From positions 1 through 8,203 of the forward strand of contig CAYZQS010000113.1 in assembly GCA_964480735.1 (NCBI GenBank): a DNA stretch of 8,203 bases, read 5' to 3'. Positions 1 through 6,289 of the stretch are shown piece after piece (position 1 is the first letter of the stretch; each line of letters begins with the position of its first letter). A program made the position numbers and the translations under genes. The notes under the pieces were generated by a model. The model did not search any database. It worked only from the letters and a program-made list of their open reading frames with translations, and was not told the DNA's origin. The DNA comes from UBA5972 sp964480735 (GTDB lineage Bacteria > Pseudomonadota > Alphaproteobacteria > Rhodobacterales > Rhodobacteraceae).

Positions 1-764
1 GCGGTGATCACATATTGCTTTTTGATCTCGTCCAGAAACGAGTTTTTGGTCAGCAGCGTCAGCGTGGCAAAAGACCCGATGGTGATCGCCAATACCGGCA
101 GGGTGATGTGCCACAAATAGTCCTTGATCTGCGCAAATGTGCTGAGATCGGCAAACCCTTCCGACGTCAGTCCGCGCAGCGGGAACAATTTGTAATAGGA
201 CCCGCCGGCAAAGAATACCAACAGCATAATGGCGAACAAAAAACTGGGGATTGAATAGGCCATGATGATCACGCCGCTTGTCCAGGTGTCAAACCGTGAA
301 CCATCCGATACCGCCTTGCGAATGCCCAGCGGGATAGAGATGATATAGGCGATCAGCGTCGCCCAAAGCCCCAGTGTGATAGAGACCGGCAGTTTCTCGG
401 CGATCAAGTCTATCACAGAGATTGACCGGAAATAGCTTTCGCCAAAATCAAACCGCAGATAATTGGTCATCATCAAAAAAAACCGCTCAACCGGAGGCTT
501 GTCAAAACCAAACTGCACTTCCAGCTCTTTGATGAAATCCTCGGGCAGGCCTTTACCACCCTGATATTCGCTGTCGTTGCCTCCGCCCACTTCAGAGCCG
601 CCACCGGCAATCCGGTCGGTGGCCGAGGTCTGTTCTTCAAGCTGTGACAGTATCTGCTCTATCGGCCCGCCGGGCACAAACTGGATCAGGGCAAAATTCA
701 CCACCATGATGCCGAACAACGTGGGGATCATCAGCAGAATGCGACGCAGGATATAGGCACCCAT
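1..764 (-). CDS. yejB: YejB-type ABC transporter inner-membrane permease (3' part missing)
   Basis: The reading frame opens with ATG at 764-762 and stays open for 254 codons to the left edge, so the C-terminal part (roughly 100 residues in E. coli YejB) is outside the window. It reads as a binding-protein-dependent transport permease. A first membrane helix lies at about residues 9-30 (ILRRILLMIPTLFGIMVVNF), then a periplasmic stretch of about 90 residues with a Gly/Ser-rich insert (about 54-71). Membrane segments follow near 127-147, 163-187 and 217-238. The last visible residues (LDEIKKQYVIT) are the start of the cytoplasmic EAA loop that contacts the ATPase. The start lies 21 bases after the yejA stop, and GGGAA about 11 bases upstream is a weak ribosome site, so it is probably co-transcribed with yejA. 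The expected product is one half of the YejBE channel importing peptides (microcin C in E. coli; muropeptides are reported for Agrobacterium). Family assignment is firm; substrate is inferred. Confidence 0.9.
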   Translation of the reverse strand, partial: MGAYILRRILLMIPTLFGIMVVNFALIQFVPGGPIEQILSQLEEQTSATDRIAGGGSEVGGGNDSEYQGGKGLPEDFIKELEVQFGFDKPPVERFFLMMTNYLRFDFGESYFRSISVIDLIAEKLPVSITLGLWATLIAYIISIPLGIRKAVSDGSRFDTWTSGVIIMAYSIPSFLFAIMLLVFFAGGSYYKLFPLRGLTSEGFADLSTFAQIKDYLWHITLPVLAITIGSFATLTLLTKNSFLDEIKKQYVIT

Positions 765-785
765 AACGGGGAGGTTCCCTTTGGC

Positions 786-2684
786 TTACAGTTGCCCGGC
801 CGCGCGCAATCGCGCCGCTTTTTCCTCGTCATACCACCAGAAATCCATCACGCCCATCGAAAAAGGCGGCAGGTTCTCGGGCCGCGAGAACACGTCCTGA
901 TAGGCGATGTTGTGGAATGAATTGTGCCATTGCGGCACCCAGATGTGCAAAGAGCGCAGCGCCCGGTCCAGCGCCTTGACCGCCACGTTCAGCTCTTCGC
1001 GTGTTTTGGCGGTTTCCACATCCACCAGCAGCGCGTCAATGGCGGCGTTTTCCAGCCCCATCACGTTGCGCGATCCCGGCGTACGCGCGGTCTGGCTGGA
1101 AAAGATCGAACGCAACTCAAGCCCCGGCGTCAAACTCATCACATACCGTCGCGTGGTGATGTCAAAATCATAGTTCTTTTCACGTTCCGCCGATTGGGCG
1201 TTGTCAACGCTGATCATTGAAGCATTAACGCCCAGCTTGATCAGGTTTTCAATATATGGATTGATGATGCGTTCAAACGACGGGCTGTCGTTCATGATGC
1301 CGATGCTCAACAGCTCGCCTTCGGCATTTTGCCGCTTGCCATTCACCACGGTCCAACCGGCAGCATCCAAAAGATTACCCGCCCGACGCATAATGGCGCG
1401 GTCCAGCTGTTTTGGTTTTGAAACCGCCGGCACAAAGGCGGGCGCGTCAAAGACACTGTCCGGCAAATCCGCGCGCAGCGGTTCCAACAGCGCCAGTTCC
1501 GCCTCGCTTGGCAGGCCTTCCGCCTGCAAATAGGAGTTTTCCCAAAAACTGTCCGTGCGTTTGTAGATACCGTAAAACAGCGCCTCGTTTGACCACTCAA
1601 AGTTAAACACCATGCCAAGCGCCTCGCGAACCCGCGGGTCCTGAAACTTTTCAAGCCGCAGATTAAACCAGAACCCCTGCGTGCCAGACGGGTTTTGATC
1701 CGGAATCTGCTCTTTGATGACGTACCCTTTCTGCAAAGAAGGGAAGTCATACGCCGTGCCCCAAACCTTGGACGAAAATTCCTCGCGGTAATTGTAAGAC
1801 CCGCCCTTAAAGCCTTCAAAGGCCGCTGTATAATCGGCGTAATATTCGATGGTTATCGTATCAAAATTCTCGCGTCCCTGATTGATTGGCAGATCAGCGC
1901 CCCAATAATCGTCGCGCCGCCGGTAGGAAATGGTCTTGCCCGGGTCCACCTTATCCAGCACGTAAGCGCCTGATCCCAGCGGCGGATCAAGCGTGCTCTC
2001 GGCAAAATCACGATCCGCGTAATAGGCTTTGGAAAAGATCGGCAAACTGCCCGCCGTCATCGGCAACTCGCGGGTGGCGGCACCTTCCCTGAAGGTAAAC
2101 TTAACCTTGTGGGTGTCCAGCGCCTCTACTTTTTCAAAATCACTCAGCGTAACCTTATAACTGGGAATACCTTTTTCGATCAGCACGTTAAACGAAAATA
2201 CCACGTCTTCGGCTGTCACTTGCGTACCGTCAGAAAATTTTGCTTCTGGACGCATGTTGAAAATCGCCCAGCTGCGGTCTTCCGGATATTCAATGCTTTC
2301 GGCCACCAGCCCGTACAAGGAATCCGGCTCGTCCGCCGTGCCGGTCATCAGGCTTTCAAAAAACACCGTTGACAGCGAAGCCGCCTGACCTTTCAGAATG
2401 TAAGGTGACAAGCTGTCAAACGTGCCAAACCCCCAGGTGGAAAAATCCCCACCCTTGGGCGCATCCGGGTTCACATAGTCAAGATGTTTGAAATCAGCCG
2501 GATATTTCAGCTCACCAAAGGTGGAAATCCCGTGGGATTTGATGATGTTGTCCTGCGCCATCAACGGTTGCAGCAACACAGCGGCCAAAACCACCGCAAC
2601 CGGAATGGCCATCAACATGCGTCTGCCAAAATCCGTTGGTGCAAGTTTTACGGTGGCTTTGGCTTTCCCGCGTGACATCATCAT
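786..2684 (-). CDS. yejA: YejA-family periplasmic solute-binding protein (peptide ABC importer)
   Basis: 632 residues, close to E. coli YejA (about 604). It belongs to the family 5 extracellular solute-binding proteins, which capture oligopeptides in the periplasm and deliver them to the membrane permeases. The N-terminus has an unusually long basic n-region (about 22 residues), a hydrophobic core (AIPVAVVLAAVLLQP, 26-40) and a likely signal peptidase site after LMA (41-43). The mature start with HGISTFGELKYP, then LDYVNPDAPKGGDFS near 68-82, and DPRVREALGMVFNFEWSN in the C-terminal lobe are typical of YejA/YepA-like proteins. There is no lipobox cysteine. The start is one of three consecutive ATG codons. 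The first, at 2684, is favoured because GGAGG lies 8 bases upstream (2697-2693). It is the first gene of a minus-strand operon running into yejB. Cargo cannot be read from sequence: microcin C-like peptides or peptidoglycan fragments are both plausible. Confidence 0.93.
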   Translation of the reverse strand: MMMSRGKAKATVKLAPTDFGRRMLMAIPVAVVLAAVLLQPLMAQDNIIKSHGISTFGELKYPADFKHLDYVNPDAPKGGDFSTWGFGTFDSLSPYILKGQAASLSTVFFESLMTGTADEPDSLYGLVAESIEYPEDRSWAIFNMRPEAKFSDGTQVTAEDVVFSFNVLIEKGIPSYKVTLSDFEKVEALDTHKVKFTFREGAATRELPMTAGSLPIFSKAYYADRDFAESTLDPPLGSGAYVLDKVDPGKTISYRRRDDYWGADLPINQGRENFDTITIEYYADYTAAFEGFKGGSYNYREEFSSKVWGTAYDFPSLQKGYVIKEQIPDQNPSGTQGFWFNLRLEKFQDPRVREALGMVFNFEWSNEALFYGIYKRTDSFWENSYLQAEGLPSEAELALLEPLRADLPDSVFDAPAFVPAVSKPKQLDRAIMRRAGNLLDAAGWTVVNGKRQNAEGELLSIGIMNDSPSFERIINPYIENLIKLGVNASMISVDNAQSAEREKNYDFDITTRRYVMSLTPGLELRSIFSSQTARTPGSRNVMGLENAAIDALLVDVETAKTREELNVAVKALDRALRSLHIWVPQWHNSFHNIAYQDVFSRPENLPPFSMGVMDFWWYDEEKAARLRAAGQL

Positions 2685-2734
2685 TTAACGTTCCTCCGTT
2701 CGCTGCAAATCGGACCATAGACACAATTTGATTA

Positions 2735-2762
2735 ATATTAACGTAAGTTCGCCGCAGGTTAA
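2735..2762 (-). promoter_or_regulatory. possible sigma70-like promoter for yejAB
   Basis: On the minus strand, TTAACC (2762-2757) and TAATAT (2740-2735) are separated by 16 bases, about 50 bases upstream of the yejA start, inside an AT-rich block. Each hexamer matches the consensus only partly. The -10 candidate lies within the 10-base palindrome TTAATATTAA (2732-2741), and a GTTAAC palindrome (2758-2763) overlaps the -35, so these could equally be a regulator site. This is inference from position and base composition only. Confidence 0.3.
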
Positions 2763-2822
2763 CATGCAAGACGCGAATCTGTGAAGTTTATGTCACATTC
2801 GGCAAATCATTACCCACGCAAC

Positions 2823-2851
2823 AAAAAACCGCCCAATCGACGGGCGGTTTT
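2823..2851 (-). terminator. intrinsic terminator after the cytochrome c gene
   Basis: Read on the minus strand, AAAACCGCCC (2851-2842) and GGGCGGTTTT (2834-2825) form a perfect 10-bp stem with a 7-base loop, and six T residues run through 2828-2823. It starts 26 bases after the cytochrome stop codon, as expected for Rho-independent termination. It separates the cytochrome gene from the yejA promoter, so yejAB is probably not fed by read-through. On the plus strand the stem is also followed by four T residues, but no plus-strand gene ends here. Confidence 0.88.
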
Positions 2852-2877
2852 CAACATTTCTGCGCTTAAACCTGGGG

Positions 2878-3405
2878 TCAGTTGCCGATGGTCGACAGAT
2901 ACGCGATCAGATTTGCGCGGTCACTTTCCTTTTTCAGTCCCTTGAATTTCATTTTTGTGCCGCTGGCAAAATCTTTTGGATTGGTGATAAAGGCGTTCAG
3001 GTTGGCCGTGGACCAGTCACCGTCGGTTCCGGCAAGTGCCTCGGAATATTTGTAACCGTCAACACTGGCAATGTCGCGGTCAACAACACCAAACAAACTT
3101 GGCCCAACGCCCTTTTTGCCCTCTTCAAGTTTGTGACAGGCCTTACACTTGGAAAAGACCTTGGCACCAGCTTCTGCATCCGCCGCTGCCAGCGCCGCTG
3201 CAAAAGCATTATCTTCTTCTGCCATTTCTGTGGGTTCTTCGGTTTCTTCTTCCTCAACTTCAATCACATAGGCCGCTTCGGCGTGCTCGCCGTGGCCGGG
3301 CTCGCTGAAGAACATGGTTTCAGCACCCCAATTCAACAACAGGAAAATCAGCAATGCGCCGCAAATGCCGGCCGCGTATTTGGTGATAGTGGTCGTGTCA
3401 ATCAT
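2878..3405 (-). CDS. cycM: membrane-anchored class I cytochrome c (cytochrome c_y / c552, CycM type)
   Basis: 175 residues from the chosen start. A single uncleaved N-terminal membrane anchor lies at about 8-26 (TKYAAGICGALLIFLLLNW). A linker of about 45 residues follows, very acidic at 49-65. The C-terminal heme domain (about 75-175) carries the covalent heme site CKACH (87-91) and a probable axial Met152 in GTKMKFKGLKK. This three-part plan matches Paracoccus CycM (c552) and Rhodobacter c_y, which stay bound to the cytoplasmic membrane and carry electrons from the bc1 complex to terminal oxidases. The frame could begin further upstream at 3531, but that extension puts 42 non-family residues before the anchor and overlaps the divergent pheA start region. 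ATG at 3405 is preferred, with a modest AGG 6 bases upstream. It is transcribed alone, ends at a strong terminator and is divergent from pheA. The symbol could equally be cycY. Confidence 0.9.
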   Translation of the reverse strand: MIDTTTITKYAAGICGALLIFLLLNWGAETMFFSEPGHGEHAEAAYVIEVEEEETEEPTEMAEEDNAFAAALAAADAEAGAKVFSKCKACHKLEEGKKGVGPSLFGVVDRDIASVDGYKYSEALAGTDGDWSTANLNAFITNPKDFASGTKMKFKGLKKESDRANLIAYLSTIGN

Positions 3406-3534
3406 GATCAGCCTATGGTGCAGGGTAAGTGACTTTTGAAATTTCGCATCTTCTAGCGTCTTCCCCTGACGGAATGCAAGGTATAGAAAACGCGACCAAT
3501 CGCCCGCGAAAATGCAATCAAAACGAATCAAATC

Positions 3535-4383
3535 ATGGCCACAAAATCAAAGATCATTTCTTTCCAGGGAGAGCCCGGCGCCTATTCGCATCAGGCCTGT
3601 GTTGAGGCCCTGCCAGACTATAATCCGCTGGCCTGTTCTACTTTTGAAGAAACCATAGAGGCGGTGCACTCCGGGCAGGCACAACTGGCCATGCTGCCGG
3701 TTGAAAATTCCACCTACGGGCGGGTGGCTGACATTCACCATCTGCTGCCGGAAAGTGGCCTGCATATTGTGAACGAGGCATTTGTTCGGGTTCACATCAA
3801 TCTGCTGGCCCCCAAAGGCAGCACGCTGGAGCAAATTAAAACCACCACCAGCCACACCGTTTTGCTGGGCCAGTGCCGTGATTTTCTGGCCGCCCATAGG
3901 ATCAGCACCATAACCGGCGCTGACACCGCGGGTTCGGCAAAACAGATCGCCAACGCAGGCCTGCCCGGCACCTCAGCACTGGCCTCTGAACTGGCCGGGG
4001 ACATCTATGGCCTTGACGTGCTGGCGCGGCACATCGAGGACCAGCAAAATAACACCACCCGGTTTTTGATTATGTCACCACAGGCTGATCACACCTGCCG
4101 GGGTGACAAAATGATGACAACCTTCGTGTTCCGCGTGCGCAACATCCCGGCAGCGCTTTACAAGGCGATGGGCGGTTTCGCCACCAATGGTGTGAATATG
4201 GTCAAACTTGAAAGCTATATGGTCGGCGGGTCTTTTGCCGCCACCCAGTTTTACGCCGATATCGAAGGCCACCCAGAGGACGAAAACGTGCGCCTTGCAA
4301 TGGAAGAACTGGCCTATTTCACCTCATTCGTCAAAATATTGGGGGTTTACCCCGCCGGACGCGGCGCGTTGCAATCGGTATAG
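3535..4383 (+). CDS. pheA: prephenate dehydratase with ACT regulatory domain
   Basis: 282 residues, the usual length of a stand-alone bacterial prephenate dehydratase. It converts prephenate to phenylpyruvate, the committed step to phenylalanine, in the cytoplasm. The catalytic part (about 5-182) shows QGEPGAYSHQA near the N-terminus, LPVENS (54-59) and the catalytic NNTTRF motif (172-177). A C-terminal ACT domain follows (about 194-272), containing NIPAALYKAMGGF and VKLESY, the counterparts of the GALA and ESRP effector-binding motifs, so feedback inhibition by phenylalanine is expected. There is no chorismate mutase domain fused at the N-terminus, unlike E. coli PheA. The start at 3535 is chosen because family similarity begins at once (SKIISFQGEPG) and no other in-frame start lies near. 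No Shine-Dalgarno sequence is visible before it. It diverges from the cytochrome gene across about 130 bases. Confidence 0.95.
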   Translation: MATKSKIISFQGEPGAYSHQACVEALPDYNPLACSTFEETIEAVHSGQAQLAMLPVENSTYGRVADIHHLLPESGLHIVNEAFVRVHINLLAPKGSTLEQIKTTTSHTVLLGQCRDFLAAHRISTITGADTAGSAKQIANAGLPGTSALASELAGDIYGLDVLARHIEDQQNNTTRFLIMSPQADHTCRGDKMMTTFVFRVRNIPAALYKAMGGFATNGVNMVKLESYMVGGSFAATQFYADIEGHPEDENVRLAMEELAYFTSFVKILGVYPAGRGALQSV

Positions 4384-4450
4384 CTGTGCAAGAATTCGTC
4401 AGGTTCCGGACCGATCAACGGGAAAACGATCCCCGGACAGCCTGAATATT

Positions 4451-4464
4451 TCCGGCCCGCCGGA
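4451..4464. other. short hairpin between convergent genes
   Basis: The 91 bases between the pheA stop and the SRPBCC stop hold one perfect inverted repeat, TCCGGC-CC-GCCGGA, which folds as a 5-bp GC-rich stem with a 4-base loop. It is placed where a bidirectional terminator would be useful. It lacks a T tract on either side, so it is not a canonical intrinsic terminator. I see no better candidate in this gap; termination there may depend on Rho or simply on this hairpin. Confidence 0.3.
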
Positions 4465-4474
4465 CGTTCCCTCT

Positions 4475-4945
4475 TTACGCAGAGATTTCCCGATAGTTAT
4501 CTTCGATTTTCGCACCAAACCTGTCCATCCGCGCGGAAAACCGCTTGGTCAACGACGATTTCGTCAAGCGAAATGACTGGATCAGCAAGCGTGCGGAAAT
4601 CGATGTCGGCTTGACGTCCACACTTACATTGGCCCGCGTTCGATTGACCGACAAGGACACCAGATCAATAGTGATCAACCCTTCAAAACCGGGCGAATTG
4701 GCGATAAATTCGATGTGCTGATACGGTTCAAAATCGATCAATTCAACATCCAGTTTACGAACTTTTCCAGCGTAAACCGTCTTGATTTTCCACATCATGC
4801 CGCGGCTGGGCTCGGTCAAGTCATCTACCCGCTCAATCTGGGCACCAGCACGCAAACCGTATCGTTCAAACCCCTCAAAATCCGAAAATGACGTAAATGC
4901 GTGCTGGAGCGGGGCTTCAAAATCTGTCGCAACTGAAAATTTCAT
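4475..4945 (-). CDS. SRPBCC-superfamily (START/Bet v1-like) protein of unknown function
   Basis: 156 residues. The start MKFSVATDFEAPLQHAFTSF is typical of the first strand and helix of the SRPBCC fold: a beta-strand followed by a helix opening with a P/L..AF pattern. Alternating hydrophobic strands follow through the middle (KLDVELIDFEPYQHIEFIA, then LITIDLVSLS and TRANVSVDVKP). A long basic C-terminal helix (about 118-150) ends the protein and would cover the hydrophobic cavity of this fold. There is no signal peptide or membrane segment, so it should be cytoplasmic. The fold binds hydrophobic ligands in many unrelated proteins, so no ligand can be named. It begins 46 bases after the nudC stop on the same strand and is probably in the same transcript, though the gap is AT-rich. 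Only a weak CAGG precedes the ATG at 4945. Fold assignment is fairly confident; function is unknown. Confidence 0.8.
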   Translation of the reverse strand: MKFSVATDFEAPLQHAFTSFSDFEGFERYGLRAGAQIERVDDLTEPSRGMMWKIKTVYAGKVRKLDVELIDFEPYQHIEFIANSPGFEGLITIDLVSLSVNRTRANVSVDVKPTSISARLLIQSFRLTKSSLTKRFSARMDRFGAKIEDNYREISA

Positions 4946-4991
4946 AGGGCCTGCTATAATAAAACCACGACTATATTTTACTCCATGTGCA

Positions 4992-5957
4992 TTAATCCAA
5001 GGTGTCTGACAACCATCTCTTGGTTAAAAAATGCGCGATCGAGCCTTTGCGCGCCGCCATCGAGACGTCAGTTGCACCGTGCAACGACGCCATCATCTCT
5101 TCGCGGGACACCCATTTTGCGTCTTCCAGCTCTACCGGATCAAGCATTATGTCCCGGCTTAACGCATGCCCGTGGGCACCGATCATCAGCGAAGACGGAT
5201 ACGGCCAGGGCTGGCTGGCCAGATAATCAACCTGCCCGATTTTGACATTGCTTTCCTCCAATACCTCCCGCCGCACCGCCGCCTCTATGGTCTCGCCGGG
5301 CTCCATAAACCCGGCCAAAAGCGAGTACATGCCCTCCGGCCAGCTGTGCGAACGGCCAACCAAAACATCATTTCCCAGCGTCACCAGCATGATCACCACC
5401 GGATCAACGCGGGGAAAATGCATGGCATTACAATCCTCACACCGCCTTTGCCAACCGGCCAGCGAAACTCTTGTCGTCTTGCCGCAACGGCTGCAAAACC
5501 GGTGATTTCGGTGCCAGGTGAACAGGCCAACGGCAGAGGCGGCAAGCTCTGCGTGCTGGGCTGACAACCGTGCCATGATCCGCCGCAGATCAACATACCG
5601 GGCACCTTTTGGCGCTTGCGGGTGAACCTGTTCAGAGGCATCAAAAAAACTACCGATTGTGTTCAAATCGGTGTTTTCAGGCAGCCACGCCGATACATCA
5701 GCCGCAAAGCGTGGTGCTTTTCCGTCCAGCCCCAAAAACACCTGCGGTGTGCCGTCTGAAAGGATGGCGTGATCCATCGGCAGCCAAACGATGGTATTGG
5801 CTTTTTCACCACTGACCAAGGGTTTGCCGCGCCAGACCGCCATCGCCCGTGCGTCTGCCTTTTTCGCCAATCCGGCAATTGCTTTTTCATCTTTGCGAAA
5901 ATGGGTGGCCCGGTCAAAGCCGGACCCGCCAAATGTCACATTCTCTGCATCGCGCAT
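4992..5957 (-). CDS. nudC: NAD(H) pyrophosphatase, Nudix hydrolase NudC
   Basis: 321 residues. NudC cleaves NADH/NAD to NMN(H) plus AMP, and in E. coli it also removes NAD caps from RNA. All family landmarks are visible. An N-terminal domain spans about 1-150. A zinc ribbon has cysteines at 155, 158, 173 and 176 (CSRCG and CEDCN). The Nudix domain runs from about 183 to 315, with the Nudix box starting at Gly216 and carrying Glu222 and REVLEE (230-235). The NADH-pyrophosphatase signature SQPWPYPSS lies at 248-256. One Nudix-box position is odd: the residue after EES is Asn237 where Gly is usual. The catalytic glutamates are intact, so activity is expected. The start at 5957 has GGGAG 7 bases upstream. 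It is divergent from the SRP RNA gene and precedes the SRPBCC gene on the same strand. I found no convincing promoter for it. Confidence 0.94.
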   Translation of the reverse strand: MRDAENVTFGGSGFDRATHFRKDEKAIAGLAKKADARAMAVWRGKPLVSGEKANTIVWLPMDHAILSDGTPQVFLGLDGKAPRFAADVSAWLPENTDLNTIGSFFDASEQVHPQAPKGARYVDLRRIMARLSAQHAELAASAVGLFTWHRNHRFCSRCGKTTRVSLAGWQRRCEDCNAMHFPRVDPVVIMLVTLGNDVLVGRSHSWPEGMYSLLAGFMEPGETIEAAVRREVLEESNVKIGQVDYLASQPWPYPSSLMIGAHGHALSRDIMLDPVELEDAKWVSREEMMASLHGATDVSMAARKGSIAHFLTKRWLSDTLD

Positions 5958-6017
5958 TTAAATCTCCCGTTGCCGCATATCTGGCACGCGGAAGATACTT
6001 GTTCAATCAACTATCCC

Positions 6018-6046
6018 TTGAGTTTCCGCCCGCCCGGTCTTAAATA
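6018..6046 (+). promoter_or_regulatory. sigma70-like promoter of the SRP RNA gene
   Basis: TTGAGT (6018-6023) and TAAATA (6041-6046) are separated by exactly 17 bases, and the SRP RNA begins 8 bases after the -10 box, which is the expected distance to a transcription start. Four of six bases match in the -35 and the -10 is a reasonable match. The -10 sits in the middle of a perfect inverted repeat, CCCGGT (6033-6038) and ACCGGG (6046-6051). Confidence 0.68.
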
Positions 6047-6053
6047 CCGGGCC

Positions 6054-6148
6054 GAGAGGTTGGCGCGGGCGAACGCCTCGCCAACCCGGTCAGATCCGGA
6101 AGGAAGCAGCCGTAACGAGTTCCCGTTTGGGTCGTTGTCCAGCCTCTC
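6054..6148 (+). ncRNA. ffs: bacterial signal recognition particle RNA (small 4.5S type)
   Basis: About 95 nt, the size of the small bacterial SRP RNA that binds Ffh and FtsY for co-translational targeting of membrane proteins. The universally conserved domain IV hairpin is present at 6088-6111: GGTCAGATCC, the GGAA tetraloop (6098-6101), then GGAAGCAGCC. The ends pair: GAGAGGTTGG (6054-6063) with CCAGCCTCTC (6139-6148) gives ten consecutive pairs with one G-U, closing the long rod. The ends given are those of this terminal helix; the true transcript may extend a few bases. A well-spaced promoter lies just upstream and dnaX follows, the neighbourhood also known from other bacteria such as Bacillus. 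There is no Alu domain, as normal for Gram-negative bacteria. No protein should be called across it although long open frames exist there. Confidence 0.95.
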
Positions 6149-6289
6149 ACCTGTTTCTGGAGCACTTGCTCAAGCCAAATTTTTCGCCGGAAACACGGCG
6201 GAACAAATCTTCAAATATCTCAGCACGCAGACTCGCATTTCACCGGCGTGGTTGTTATGTTGTCGATCTATGAATCAGCGTCCGAAAAT
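6149..6289 (+). other. intergenic leader between SRP RNA and dnaX
   Basis: Together with the promoter and SRP RNA, this fills the 332-base stretch without a protein gene (5958-6289). It holds GAGCA-CT-TGCTC (6160-6171), a weak hairpin followed 8 bases later by five T residues (6180-6184), which may be a poor terminator for the SRP RNA. A second inverted repeat, CGCCG (6185-6189) and CGGCG (6196-6200), extends to 8 pairs with flanking bases and has no T tract on either strand. I see no clear separate dnaX promoter, so dnaX may rely partly on read-through from the ffs promoter. Confidence 0.4.

Noticed and set aside
1343..1819. 158-codon minus-strand frame inside yejA
   Set aside because: It overlaps the real yejA frame on the same strand; its Arg/Cys/Trp-rich composition marks a shifted frame rather than a gene.
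3482..3487. TATAGA as the pheA -10 box
   Set aside because: No acceptable -35 lies at 16-18 bases upstream, so a promoter cannot be assigned in the divergent cytochrome/pheA gap.
3406..3531. Longer start for the cytochrome c gene (ATG at 3531, 42 extra residues)
   Set aside because: The extension places a non-family segment ahead of the membrane anchor and runs into the divergent pheA start; ATG 3405 gives the normal CycM length.
4946..5000. Promoter for the SRPBCC gene in the AT-rich gap after nudC (TTGGAT with AATATA at 17 bases on the minus strand)
   Set aside because: Hexamer matches are weak, the -35 candidate overlaps the nudC stop, and AT-richness alone makes such matches likely.
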